Of a stretch of DNA of 64,000 nt, positions 12,062 to 23,519 are shown one piece after another. Numbering within the stretch: position 1 is the first letter of the stretch; every line of letters starts with the position of its first letter. The stretch spans positions 16,247,290-16,311,289 of the forward strand of contig OX388316.1 in assembly GCA_947579605.1 (NCBI GenBank), read 5' to 3'. Source of the DNA: Athripsodes cinereus. Taxonomy: Eukaryota; Arthropoda; Insecta; Trichoptera; Leptoceridae. Both the position numbers and the translations under genes were made by a program. The notes below the pieces were generated by a model. The model saw nothing but the letters and a program-made list of their open reading frames with translations. It searched no databases and had not been told where the DNA came from.

Positions 12062-12780
12062 ATTTTTTTATTTATTTATTTATTTATTCTTCTTGCACAT
12101 CATCATTACATAACAGTGTTAACAAAATAATATGAAATTTTAAAAATTAGGACGATGTGCAGTGGCGAGATTATCACTATAAAGTGATTTCTTCCATCTA
12201 ACCACGACACATTGACACAAACCTATAAAAAACAAATTTACTTACAAATATATATATATATATAAAACATTAATACACAACAAAAGAAAAAAAACAAACT
12301 TTAAAATAATATTTGACACACACCCAACATGTGGTAGGGATTATGAATCAGAGGAGGGGGGGGGCTAAGGAACGGATACTGAGTTAGAAGATATAATTTT
12401 TTCCTTAACACAAGATTTAAAAACATTGAGCGATTGTGAAACTCTATGCGAAGAAGGAAGATTGTTCCAACAACGAGCACCATAAACTGAGATTGATTTC
12501 GAGAAATAATTGGTACTGTGTGTAGGAAGGTTATATTGATTAGTCAAACTGTTCCACGAGAAAATTGATAATTATTTCTAAATGAATAATGAGTTTTCAT
12601 AAGATAGAACACATGACGTAGTGTACCAAATAAGGGTTTAAATTTTTTACTCGAAGTGTGAAATTACAGATGCAAATGCACAAGGCACTGTCTGAAGATG
12701 AGAAAATATAATGACGAGGCAGTTTAATTTAAATCAAATTAAAAAATATTTTGGTTGATGTGATATTAGGTAAGTATAAA
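12062..12780 (-). pseudogene. LINE 3' end with ORF2 C terminus and (AAAT)n tail, family C
   Basis: Read on the minus strand, this runs from decayed coding sequence into a 3' tail of AAATAAATAAAT at 12062-12085. The frame at 12365-12547 reads NQYNLPTHSTNYFSKS, ISVYGARCWNNLPSSHRVS, QSLNVFKSCVKEKI. This fits the C-terminal signature of CR1/Jockey-like LINEs, in which an aromatic or cysteine precedes W-N-x-L-P, followed by S-x-x-x-F-K-x-x-x-K. Upstream (12550-12760) short open pieces such as FGTLRHVFYLMKTHYSFR continue in another frame, implying frameshifts. The 3' part, with GATGATGTGCAAGAAGAATAA, is shared with 32365-32512 and 38885-38935. Confidence 0.78.
12245..12264. repeat. (TA)n microsatellite
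   Basis: About ten TA dinucleotides lie inside the 3' untranslated part of the family C LINE. Confidence 0.85.
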
Positions 12781-12784
12781 AATA

Positions 12785-14695
12785 CCCAGGGAACAAGGCG
12801 TCATTGTCACGTACTTAAAAGGTGCTTTAGATATTAGTAAGTTATCTGATGGTGGTCTACATCTGATAATACAACCTCAAGTAACACATTATTAATATAT
12901 AATATGTACTAGGGAATGTCGGTGTTTACAAAAGCGATTGGAACATTTGTATTTGCAGTATTGTACGTCAATCAATCTTAGAAACATCACCGGTCAACTT
13001 GGGTACATACTTGTACAAGCACACTGGCAAACGTACTGACAACATAGATACATGCCTGCATGTGAGTACATAGATACCTATGTATTTATAAACCTAATAC
13101 ATAGTACTTATATAGTACCTACCTACTTGTTATAATAATGAGAACATTGTGTAAGTGCAACGTATATTTCATTACTCAATTATAGAAGTACAAGATTTAT
13201 TAAAAATATAGTATAGTCGTGCAAATCTACGAGAGTAAAGGAATATAATGGTGTACTACAGAAATGAGAAAGACACGATATTCCAAACACCTGTAAACGA
13301 GGTCGTAATAAAACACCCAGCAAGAAATTAAACGAATGACATAAATATTATTGTTATCACTTGTGGAGAGTTGAAAGAGTTCATTAAGAAGCCACGACAA
13401 AGAAAACAGAATCGCCAAATAATTGCTGTCACGAGACAATATAAATGCATATTTCTAGACAATAATAATGACTTAACGATTTTCCCATAGCAGCCGAGCA
13501 CTAAATTGTAACTGTAGGAGGTACGAGGTACTGTTCGCGAGTTATTGTTCATTAAGCATACTTTGAAATAATACAAACTCTTAAGACACGATAACAATGC
13601 GACATTATAATTTCACTATCTGACTAATATTATCAAAACATCTGTGTTCTCGGCACACTGACATTATTATTTTATAAACGTAACATCTCCATAATGACTC
13701 CGCACAACCATTCATTAAGGTTAAACACCATAGCGTACCCGCTAGGTTCAAACACCATATACATACACAACAAACGTATAATGTACCATATAATCCAAGA
13801 AGATCTCAGTTAACAAGTCAACGAAATATATAAATAAATAAAAACTTAAACACAAATATGTCTATCAGTATTATAAACTTATTAAATTATTAGAAATGTA
13901 CTCTTGAGTCTTTCAAAAAGTCTTCAGTATTTGAGAAAAATACAAGAAATTTCATGTAGACTCGGAAAAAGTTAATATTCCTTATACAGGTAAAGATAGC
14001 TATTATAAGGATTAAAATCTATTCCTCGAATCTTATGTAATAAGTCTGTTTTCATTTCTTATTACACCTAACGAAAAAATCATACACTTTTACATTTGTT
14101 TTCTAATACAATTTGTGTTGAGATATAATAATACATCTTCAAAGATTCTTATAGGTCGTGCTTTTGTATCCTAAAGATTTAATAGTAAGCCCGCCCATAA
14201 GAGATTACTCATTATCAAAATTGGGCATTAATATTATACCCCTCATTTAGGTATTTTCTCTTTTAGTGGATTACTAACACTGAATTTAAATACATTAATG
14301 TCTAAATGCTTTTATTAACTACGTCTTAATAAAAACTAATAGACAGATAGACTGACTTATTGGGTATGAATTGAATGTAGTTGTAGAACACAGAACTAAG
14401 AAATATGACTTGGAAAATACTACAGTCGACTCCAACATTATTATATTAAATTTGAACGGGCAAAATACCTAAACATGACATGTTTATTATGATAAATAAT
14501 ATTTAACAAAATAAAAGAAACAATTATATTATATAATACGAGTATGTTGGAACGAATTACTCAAATAAGAATAAAATAAATAATTTGAGGCAATATCTTT
14601 GAGTACGATCTAAACAAGTCAAAAGAAAATAATGGTGTATATAAATGTAAGCATGAGGCTAATCATAGCAGGTATTTACACCGAATATTTAAAAT
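12785..14695. other. AT-rich non-coding stretch, no feature seen
   Basis: This is AT-rich DNA with the GTACCTACCTACTTG word near 13110. The minus-strand frames at 13227-13439 and 13328-13597 overlap each other and show no domain. Confidence 0.45.
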
Positions 14696-14699
14696 AGTC

Positions 14700-14795
14700 C
14701 CGAGAATGTTAGTCGCAGTGGGGGACGCTGTGTCGCACAGCGAGGTGGCAAACAACTGCTGGCCGAGGATTCTTCACCGGACACTGGGTAAACTG
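14700..14795. other. GC-rich island with a short hairpin
   Basis: This patch stands out from its AT-rich surroundings. It contains a perfect 7 bp stem with 3 nt loop, CGCTGTG-TCG-CACAGCG, at 14726-14742. A 30-residue plus-strand frame from ATG at 14708 (MLVAVGDAVSHSEVANNCW...) reaches TGGGTAAAC, which could be read as a weak splice donor. On the minus strand a possible acceptor ATCACAG precedes a frame of similar length. Nothing identifies it: it could be a small exon, a structured RNA or a repeat piece. Confidence 0.3.
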
Positions 14796-14799
14796 TGAT

Positions 14800-15360
14800 A
14801 CTAAAATCCTCAAAAACTCATGGAACAAATTAATTATTTTATATTTCGATGAAAAAATACATCGAAAACAGCAACGACTTACAATCTCTGTCTGGGTCTT
14901 AGCTGCTGACAGAATCCATCCCTCTTGTCCAAATTTATTCTATTTAATATTCAAATCAATGAATACCTATATCAATCAGTATCGGAAAACATTAACTCAA
15001 ATTCTCTATGAGCTAATCGTTTTGTACTTGAATTTGTCTATGATTATTAATAAAAACAAAAATAATATAATTCATTGAGTTATAATTCACTACGTTGAAA
15101 CAAAAGCATTCAAGTAAACGAATATATAGCGTGATAATATAATATGTAAGGACAGTAAGATTATTCTAAAAAGAGCTGCTTATTATTATATTAAAGTAAA
15201 TCGTTCGCTATGCATAAATTTCACATCAAATACGGAATATTTATATTTTAATTCAAATGTATTACCTATAATAATACGTAGCTGTATTACTATCCAATAC
15301 TTCAAAAATTAATAATGACAAATATGTATATGAACAATAATAATATTACTAGACAATTAT
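14800..15360. other. AT-rich non-coding stretch, no feature seen
   Basis: This is AT-rich DNA between two GC-richer patches. No structure was recognised. Confidence 0.4.
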
Positions 15361-15364
15361 TTTG

Positions 15365-15495
15365 AGATGCGCCGTTTTGTGGAAAAGAACCACCGCAAGG
15401 GTTCATTTAAGAATCATAACACCTCCTGAACAATAGGGTCTTTAATCCTGCCTTGAACAACTCCACACTTTCCAGAGTGAAACAAAAAGAGCGAT
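15365..15495 (-). pseudogene. Possible LINE C-terminal remnant
   Basis: On the minus strand one frame reads TLESVELFKAGLKTLLFRRC followed by a stop. It resembles the S-V-x-x-F-K-x-x-L-K-T-x-L-F ending of several LINE ORF2 proteins. The stretch is GC-richer than its flanks. No second motif or tail is present, so the call is weak. Confidence 0.25.
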
Positions 15496-15499
15496 CAAT

Positions 15500-16640
15500 C
15501 TTTGATATACTTAAAATTACACTTAAATTAACCATCGATAACAAAGATTATTTGATAAAATAGGAGGGGTCAATAGAGGAAAAGTTTGAACACCAACGTA
15601 TGTGATAATATAAAAATATGGAATAGGAGATTCTTCATCTTACAGAATGAAAAATGATCAGTAGATGTCACGCGGCACAGAAGGGAGTGTTGAATAACAT
15701 TGGCCGTATATCTGACTATATGAACGAGGTAAATTAAATTATTATGTGGAATAATAAAATTAACAATCTGAAGCACACTCACTATCCACTTACAAAACAA
15801 GAACAACGAAACCTTCCAAGAGAATTTGATTAATTTAAACTTTGCTTCGTTGCGTATACCATAATAAAACAGAACTACAAGACATTTTAAATTATACAAA
15901 CATTAACAGGTTAATAACTGATCATCGGACACAAGCTAGCAATATGCAGCTTCGCCGGGTGAGATCTAAATACAAATTAAGTATAAGAAATGTTATATGT
16001 AGATATCTTGTTTATTTTGTTTATATTTTATGGTTTTTCAATAAAAAAAATAAACAAAAATGTATACGAAACTATTGAGGTATAAAGAAAATGCACTGTA
16101 AAACCTTTGTTTTTATTGGAAGAAGCAGAATTCAAGCAAAATATACTTCAGTATAACCATTAGATAGACTGACATCGTTAAGTGCATTAGTATTTTTGTT
16201 CCTTACTGTATTTTTTTTTACAATATAAAATCGGAATACCAATCTAAAAAATATGGACCACCAAATTATATGTCACCCGTTATACTAATAAAATTAAAAC
16301 ATAAACCACAGAACATTTAAATATTTAACAAAAATCGTAAATTAAATTTTACATCCGAGTTAAGTACTCAGAAGACATAAATCATCAATCACATTTTTAA
16401 TCACGAACTAATTTGTTTGTAAGTTGTTAAACAAGTTGTCCTCAAGGCTGTAAATAAAAATATAAATTTTAATAAACTTTCTTAGTAAAAATATATACAC
16501 ACAGGTACATACACGTAATAAAAGTTTGTTTATTACTATCAATAATATCACAGTGAATCCATACGGGGTTAAGTTCATCGTTAATTAAATGGAAAAGAAA
16601 CGACCATTTTATTAGTTCTACTATGACTCAGTGGCGTACA
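15500..16640. other. AT-rich non-coding stretch, no feature seen
   Basis: This is AT-rich DNA. The 109-residue minus frame (15570-15899) and the overlapping plus frame (15842-16078) have no recognised motif and look random. Confidence 0.4.
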
Positions 16641-16645
16641 TACAC

Positions 16646-16901
16646 TGAGAAAAATACTAACGAAATTTCACAACAAATCATTGGTAGGTACGTACTATCA
16701 GATTAAGACCAGAGATAGTACAAACGATTCATTAGTACAAATCGATTATATTAACTTTTCGCAAACAAATTGTTGGTAAATTTACCAACGACTTCTTCGC
16801 GATAGGTTAATATTATAGATTCGTACTAATGAATCGTTTATACTATCTCTGGTCCTAATCTGATAGTACGTACCAATGATTCGTTGTGAGTATTTTTCTC
16901 A
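16646..16901. mobile_element. Foldback MITE-like palindromic element
   Basis: The ends are an exact 13 bp inverted repeat, TGAGAAAAATACT at 16646-16658 and its complement at 16889-16901. The complementarity continues inward through CATTGGTACGTACTATC, AGATTAGGACCAGAGATAGT, AAACGATTCATTAGTAC and GTTAATAT to a central GTTGGTAAATTTACCAAC near 16780. The two arms differ by small indels (extra bases near 16661-16671 and 16684-16687 in the left arm) and scattered substitutions. No transposase frame is present. No clear target-site duplication was seen, so the superfamily is open. Confidence 0.82.
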
Positions 16902-16904
16902 ATT

Positions 16905-18108
16905 CAATATAAGCCCAAATGCAATCTACTTAGAAAAAAGCTATAATTTTATAAAACAAAATTACCCATATGTTCGTGGAGTAGATGGCAATAAAATTTC
17001 CGAATGGACATCCGCAAAAAAAAACTATTTGAGTAGATACTCACATTCAATACTCATCTTGGGGAGAAAAAAAGTCAACTCCGTTCACAACGAATCTGCG
17101 CCAATTAAGTCAGTTATTCCCATGACATTTTTACACTCTAATGACGTAAAGTATGCACAGTGTATTGCGGGAGAGGACATCGACATCTAGTGGAGAAAAA
17201 ACGGCGCTTTTTTTTAGACAATTATCATCGGATATTTGAAGGCATAATTCAACCAGGATCATTATATCGCTTAATCAAAAGTAGAACTAGAAAAGTAAAC
17301 TTAACACATTTATACTAATGCATGACTAACATGAAAAATCTAATGCCACCACTGCTACGACTCATGCTATCACAAACGCCTTTCTTGGTCTCAGTGACAC
17401 GCAAGATTAGATATCATCCATGACACATTTCCAAGAAAGTTACGGGCGTAACTGAATATGTTATTCGGGCCATAAACACACTACGCCACATTATCATAAT
17501 AATATAATGATACATGCTTTTGGTGGGTCAATACTGAATACTATCCTATTGTATTGGACCAAGTCATATTCTAAATAAGACAAAAGAATAAACAAATGCT
17601 CATAAACCTTGTGTTGATTACAAGACGAGTTAGTGAAGAACGAACTCTTTTCCAACACTCCCCGTTTTATTTTTTTATCATACAAAACTTGATATTTCAC
17701 ACAATGTTTAGGTATTAATCTGATCCATCATAGTCATAGTAGCAACACGAGTCGACATACTCGTACTGAAAATCCTCTTCTTATATTTTTCTGATCCTTA
17801 TATCATATAATCGAGTAGATGGCCTCGGAAAAAATAAAACAATAAAGTGCTTAATTATTTTCAGTACCACTTAAGGCGGCTTTTGCATCAGGAATAGTAT
17901 CACAAATATTATACGTAATTATTTATTTTTAATTTTTATTTATATAAGAAAAAAAACGACTTTCACCTTTATTATTACAACAGTTTAATATACTTTTGTA
18001 TACATGTTACAATAATTACACATAAAAAATATCAAAGTGAAAACAAAACTATAATTATTATGTGTGTATTCAAGGCTGAATCTATAAATAAAAATGTAAA
18101 GTAAATAA
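16905..18108. other. AT-rich non-coding stretch, one GC-richer segment
   Basis: A 104-residue plus frame starts inside the MITE right arm (16876-17190) and ends at GGACATCGACATCTAGTGG. No domain is visible and the start lies in the transposon, so I do not call it a gene. The remainder is AT-rich without recognised elements. Confidence 0.4.
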
Positions 18109-18111
18109 TCC

Positions 18112-18240
18112 ACCTATTCACACCATCACGGCATATCCCACAAATGGGGTAGCCAATAGACTAATTGTATGTACTAAACATACAATTTGCCATATCCGAG
18201 CAACTAAGAAATAAGACATCCAGGATAGGTGGCATTACTA
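18112..18240 (-). mobile_element. Family B repeat 3' end, minus orientation
   Basis: The stretch begins CACCATCACGGCATATCCCA, then GGGGTAGCCAATAGAC, and ends with GACATCCAGGATAGGTGGCA, the reverse complement order of the 10.5 kb copy. It has lost its (TAC)n tail. A plus-orientation copy lies 130 bp to the right, so the two form a loose inverted pair. Confidence 0.8.
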
Positions 18241-18370
18241 ATCGCTGAATTGAAAATGTTAAGAAATCGTTTATGTGATACGTATCAATTTAAAAATAAT
18301 AACACTGGATTCAATTGTATTGAAAAAGAACTAAAATTAAACATGAAGTAAAATATTGCGTAAAGTATCA

Positions 18371-18600
18371 CACTCTTTTCCGTAAGTTTTCGAGTTCCCT
18401 GTAAAAGGCAGGTTTTCGAAAAAATACAGACATATTACATCTTAAATTCCGCATTGAGATTTGCCACCCAACCTGAATGTCTTTACTTTTGTTAGCACGG
18501 AGAGAACAGCTCGCATTTTATAGCATGCAGCTGCTCTACTGACTAGCTCACTTGTGAGATATGCCGTGATGTTATTATAGTAGTAGGAGTATAGTAAAAT
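18371..18600 (+). mobile_element. Family B repeat 3' end, longer copy
   Basis: This copy starts with CACTCTTTTCCGTAAGTTTT, CGAGTTCCCTGTAAAAGGCAGG, then GAGATTTGCCACCCAACCTG, GTTAGCACGGAGAGAACAGC, GATATGCCGTGATG and a short TAGTAGGAGTATAG tail. Together with 25985-26250 it shows the family extends at least 220 bp upstream of the tail. No coding signature is seen. Confidence 0.8.
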
Positions 18601-18604
18601 AATA

Positions 18605-19380
18605 TTACCGTTGATAATATTACTATTGATAATAATACTGATGCCCTGTCTGTATATCTCAAGATTCTAAAATCCGCCAAAAGAAATTTTATTATCTTAT
18701 AAATTAATGCCTTAATATTACGTGACATCTTCCTAAAATATTGTACTTGGCACAAATCGTCCCACAAGGGACGGGTTGCCGTAATCTTATAAATAATAAT
18801 AATAAACCATTACAAAGCGTCGTACTGTGATTAAATCCTCACCTCAAGTGCGCTTCATAGCATCGTAAGATCAATATCCACAGATATAATGTGAAAATAT
18901 TTTAACCTGCGTTCTATGAAGTGATAAAACATAAAAACGATTTCCACGAGATCTAACGATACGTGTAAATCAACGGGACCACACATCGATTCATCGACAG
19001 CCACGTGTCAAATTTCCACACAAATAAAAAGGATAAAATAAAATACTCCATCCTTGAGCCACACCGAGGGCCTTGTGACATACAAAGGTTTCCAAAGATA
19101 TATAAATTATTCTGTGACATAATACGCCTACGTGGAAAGAATTTTATTTGACGTTGAATTTGATGCAGTATGAGTAGAACATTTATTTTATTTATACTAA
19201 GAAGTGAATCATTAGATCTTAGTACCGTGAAATCTTATACCTTGGCTTAGAATTTAAAACGATAATACATATTAATAAATTATATCGCACTTCTTTATTA
19301 CGAAAAATATAATAAAGTTTATATATATTTTGGACGCCAACGCATAAAATAAAAGACTTATTTATAAAAACAATATAAAT
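18605..19380. other. AT-rich non-coding stretch, no feature seen
   Basis: This is mostly AT-rich DNA with two modestly GC-richer parts (18960-19000, 19040-19080). No motif was recognised. Confidence 0.4.
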
Positions 19381-19381
19381 T

Positions 19382-20060
19382 AAGATGGAGCATGAAAATA
19401 CATTAAGGGAGGGGTTCCCACCACTTACCCCTGGATGTTTCAAGAACATCAGTTCTCATGTCATCCAGTCAATCTAGAGCAAAAGCTTTATTTTATTATT
19501 TTTTTTTTATACCAAAGAGTGGGCTCGAGGTTATCCTAATGGGATTTCCTCTGCAAAAAAAAAAACCCACTCGACAATTAAAATACTCCCTTGATGTACC
19601 CTTGGTGGAAGACCTCACACCGAGGATGACACACACATTTACACAACATAGTACATGGTTTTTTAAAGAAAAACTTACGTCTAGAAATATACAAAACTTT
19701 TCTTAAGTCTATCTTACAGTTACGTACGAATACGTACTAAGGACTTAAACTATTACAAAATTAATGTGTGCCTACATATGATTACAAAAATATATTCAAC
19801 TCAACAGGTAAGTGCACACACTATATACTTACCAAGGGCAGCAAGGAATAAAAACTCACCTCCTGTGTGGAGAAAAGACAAACACAAAACAGATAAGAAA
19901 AGGGAGAGCTCAGCACAGTCGCCCGAAAGTGCCACCCCAAGGACCAAGTCGTGTAGAAGATGGAGCATGAAAAGCGGGAAAATCCTGCTTTAAAAAATAT
20001 ACACACATTCTACAATCGTCCATCAGCTCTCCCTCTGGAGAAACAGGGTTGAAACCAGCC
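19382..20060. other. Unrecognised GC-richer segment between 17 bp direct repeats
   Basis: The word AAGATGGAGCATGAAAA occurs at 19382-19398 and again at 19957-19973. Between and just beyond lie GC-richer blocks (GGGAGGGGTTCCCACCACTT, GTGGGCTCGAGGTTATCC, CACAGTCGCCCGAAAGTGCC). The plus frames 19458-19706 and 19766-19993 are low in hydrophobic core and rich in K, R and S, with no known domain. It is probably an unidentified dispersed repeat; an exon cannot be excluded. Confidence 0.35.
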
Positions 20061-20064
20061 TCCT

Positions 20065-21855
20065 TCATTTAGAGTGTCTCAGCGCTAATTAAGTGACCTT
20101 TTCTAATATTTTTTCTGATGCGTAGATATCGATGTCATAGGAATGGTGTACTGTGAAAGTCGGAACTACCACGCCGACGGAAACTTTATGGACGAAAGAA
20201 TAGTGCTCACTGTTTATATTTTTTATTTTCAAAATATGACCCAGCCAGAATCATCATTCATCCTGTATTACAGAGATTAATTCGCGCGGGTAAATTCCCG
20301 TAATAATTATTTTAATAGGCATAGCCATATTAATTATAATTTAAACTTATATTGAATTTCTTTGATAACTAATAATTGATCAATTCATTAATCTTGTGAA
20401 GTGTTTAAAATCATCAAAGAAACAGAAAGTTGTACAACACGATGCATATCAATACCTGAAGTATGTAGAGGTAAAGGTGAGTTTATAATAATTCTCATCT
20501 GTTGCAGGACAAGTCAATTACAGGTGTAAAGTAAACACCTCGGATGTCACATGTCCGGACGATTATCACGCCACAAGTATTTTGATACCCAGACATTGAT
20601 GTTTAAAAGATTGTGGTTATGATAAAAAAATAACGTGTTATTGTATTGTAATATCAATACGTTACATAGGTGGACACATAATATACATATAAATAGTAAT
20701 AAAGAAAGTAGTATACCCAAACACTTTTTCGTAACCATAATATTGATTCAATTTTGCATATTTTGTTTTTTTCCTTGATCAACCAATCCTCTTCTAATAG
20801 ATTTGGTCCTTTCTTTTCTATATGCTGCGATTTCGTATATTTTTTGTAGCCTTTTTGGGGTTACCATCTCATCATACAGATATTAATTACATACATTAAT
20901 ACTCGTAATTTACAGTAGACTTTTCTGATTAATCCTCCTGCATATAAACAGTAATTTGTGTACTCAATTGGAATTAAACAAACATGAAAAACTCATAAAA
21001 AACCTTATAAAGTAAACAACGCAGATATTTTATCATAGTAGGTAGGTATAGTATCTACATGTTTGTAGACAATGTAAGCTATGTAGATGTATAAGGAATT
21101 TATTATTGTACAAAGATGTAACATTTTTACTCCAACACGTAATCCGAAACTTTGAATTATAATATTGTCTAATGTTATGACGGTTGATCGCCATAATTTA
21201 AAAAAATATCGCAGCGTTCAAAAGGAATTAGATATAATATTATTAATTTTCATAGGTAATTAAATTCCTCGTCTACCATAGACGGTAGCTAGCGTAGGAG
21301 TTAAGTGACTATGCCGAATGTATTACAACAAGAAAAATTGATATTTATCAACGCTATTGTACACAATTTATTAGAGAAGAGAAACCTTTAAACTGATATT
21401 AAATTCAAATTATATCACTAATTAAAATTCTCAAACCGTCGAGAATACGAGTGGACTGAGTCCAAATATGGTGATAAGACGATTTTAATTAATCGACACC
21501 TCGGCGGCCGTACAGTATGTACGCAGTGCGCTACGGACGCAAGTTACTAATTCCTGACAGACTTAAGTAATCTAAAACAATTAGTAGATTTAAATATCCA
21601 AACATATATCTCGTTTCAACATACCTACCACCGAATCCAAATCATTATATTATTTTACTTCACATAAGCTCAAGATAAAATAATTATATTAAGTTCAAGA
21701 TAGATAATCTCATTCACTATTAAAAAAACTTCTTGAAGACTTAAGCTTGTATATATGTAGAACTGTTTATTTTATTTTATTGCATATATATGCGTCATCT
21801 TTACACGTATTTAAAGATCAACAATGTATTACAACATATCTATATAGATCAATTC
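20065..21855. other. AT-rich stretch with a CpG-containing patch near 21.5 kb
   Basis: It is mostly AT-rich. A short patch at 21500-21550 reads CACCTCGGCGGCCGTACAG then GTACGCAGTGCGCTACGGAC and is far richer in CpG than the flanks. No frame, splice or promoter signature was found there. Confidence 0.35.
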
Positions 21856-21867
21856 TAAATGAAAATA

Positions 21868-22544
21868 TTTTTTTTTTTTTATGGCGGCTCATCCCGTTGG
21901 ATGTTATGGCCATATTTTCATCTTTCATATAAAAAACATGATATATATATTTTAGGCGAAGAGAGAGAAAAAAAAGGAAAACAAGAAAAAGCGAAAAACA
22001 TTCATATCAGAATCATATTCTTTTGGACGGATTCAAATATAAGATCATTAACTTGTCGAGAGTTCAGTCCAAGAAGGTAAACAATATTAACAGGGTACTC
22101 AACGTTTATGAATTTAAAATATATGTCCATAGCGTCCCTAATTGGACATCCTAGGATGCTATGGTCCGGCGTTTCCTCGTCCCAACCACACTCGCAATCG
22201 GGAGATTCAACAAGACCGATTCGGAACAAGTGTGAATCCAGGCGCATGTGGCCGAAACGCAATCTAGAAATACAGACAATGTGTTGTCTGGACAATTTTT
22301 TGTTGTGAAACCAAGGTCGAGATGGGATAGATAGTTGAACTTTTTTGTAATGAGAACCTTTTGGGTTATTTTGCCAGGATAAATACCAATGTTTGAAGCT
22401 AGTGTAATGCACTCCAATTCGTTCAAAACATCACACTCGGGTAAAATGAAGTTATCAGGAGTTCTGCCGCGAATAGCGGCGTCCTTGGCTAACAGATCCA
22501 CTCTTTCATTACCTGAAATACCGCAGTGTGCTGGGATCCAGGCA
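21868..22544 (-). pseudogene. 5'-truncated LINE with RNase H end and zinc knuckle, 12 bp TSD
   Basis: On the minus strand the element begins in the RNase H domain (AWIPAHCGISGNERVD then LLAKDAAIRGRTP). After a frameshift near 22412 it continues to RPWF, RLRFGHMRLDSHLFRIGL and CECGWDEETPDHSILGC. This is the RNase H plus C-terminal Cys/His module of I/Jockey/R1-group LINEs. A stop at about 22002 is followed by a 3' untranslated part and a poly(A) of 13 (plus-strand T at 21868-21880). TAAATGAAAATA stands at 21856-21867 and again at 22545-22556, an exact 12 bp target-site duplication. The insertion is 5'-truncated and, apart from the frameshift, well preserved. Confidence 0.9.
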
Positions 22545-22839
22545 TAAATGAAAATAATACAATCACATGATTAAGAAATTTATCATCAACATACATCAGT
22601 ACGTAACACCAACACAAAGAGTCATTCGTACAAATGAATTTAAGGATTAAGTATCCACAATGAATCCATTGTACCTTCTTGCAAAATGAATTTGTACAGC
22701 AAGGAAGTGGAAAGAATCAATCAATAAGGCATTGTAACACAACTGTAGTATATACTCTATACAATATAATACAGAACATATTAAGACTTATTATAGCAGG
22801 TATTTAGTAGGTTTTGCTCGATTATTCAGACAGATATAT

Positions 22840-22965
22840 GCTAAATTTGGGTTCTTCATCATCATCATCTCCGCCAGTCCCTCAATCCTGAGGATCGTGA
22901 CCATCGTTCTGTAGACCGTCTGTCTCCATCTTGAGCGATCCTCCGCCATGTGTAAACCCAAATAC
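22840..22965 (-). pseudogene. RTE-like LINE ORF2 C-terminal fragment, family E
   Basis: The minus frame reads HMAEDRSRWRQTVYRT then a shifted VTILRIEGLAEMMMM. The D-R-x-R-W-R ending and the GATGATGATGA run match the copy at 37030-37275 (CSRWRRMIYRT followed by HD and GG coding). The plus strand shows the corresponding CATCATCATC and CCTCAATCCTGAGGATCGTGACCATCG in pieces. The fragment is short and frameshifted. Confidence 0.65.
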
Positions 22966-23455
22966 AATCCCAAAGAAATAATTTAGGTACTACTTTGTCA
23001 TGAGATGGAGTAGGTCAACTGGATCAAGCGAGATCTCGCGATTGAAATTCCGACATTCGATCATAGTTTCGATCTTAGTCCTCAACGCCATAGAAACAGA
23101 TCTACAGATCTATTAAAAGAGGAAGAAGAAGAAAAAGATCATAGTTTCCAACACAACATATCCATCACATTTATATCTCACGATATAATATATATATGTG
23201 CTTTTACTTTATATTTGCATGAAATATTTGAAAAAGAAGTATGTGATTAATATCTTAATTTAAGCGATTTTAATTATTGTAAACTTATTTCTAACTATAT
23301 ATTTACATGGTTTTTATCTTGTTTTTTATTTTTAATTATTGAAAAAAAATTATATGTATAATGTTATTGTTTGCTAGCAACGTGTTCGTCATACGCATTG
23401 GTAATTTCTGGGACCTTGATAGGATTGTTTATTGTTGAGGTTTGAATATTGATAT

Positions 23456-23515
23456 TTATTATTTATTTATTTATTTACAAATATTTACGGCCAAAGCCTT
23501 TAACATGTTAAACCT
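23456..23515 (-). mobile_element. LINE 3' end with (AAAT)n tail, family D
   Basis: On the minus strand it reads GGTTTAACATGTTAAAGGC, TTTGGCCGTAAATATTTG, then TAAATAAATAAATAAATAA. The 59.7-59.84 kb plus-strand segment repeats this order (AACATGTAAAAGGCTTTGCC, ATGTAAATGTGAATAAATAAA). Two copies with the same tail position support a retroposed family. Confidence 0.75.
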
Positions 23516-23519
23516 CTGT

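Noticed and set aside
12694..12725. CTGAAGATGAG as hammerhead core
   Set aside because: No stem and no GAAA block; it lies inside LINE coding sequence.
16876..17190. 104-residue plus-strand frame
   Set aside because: Its start codon lies within the MITE right arm and no domain is visible.
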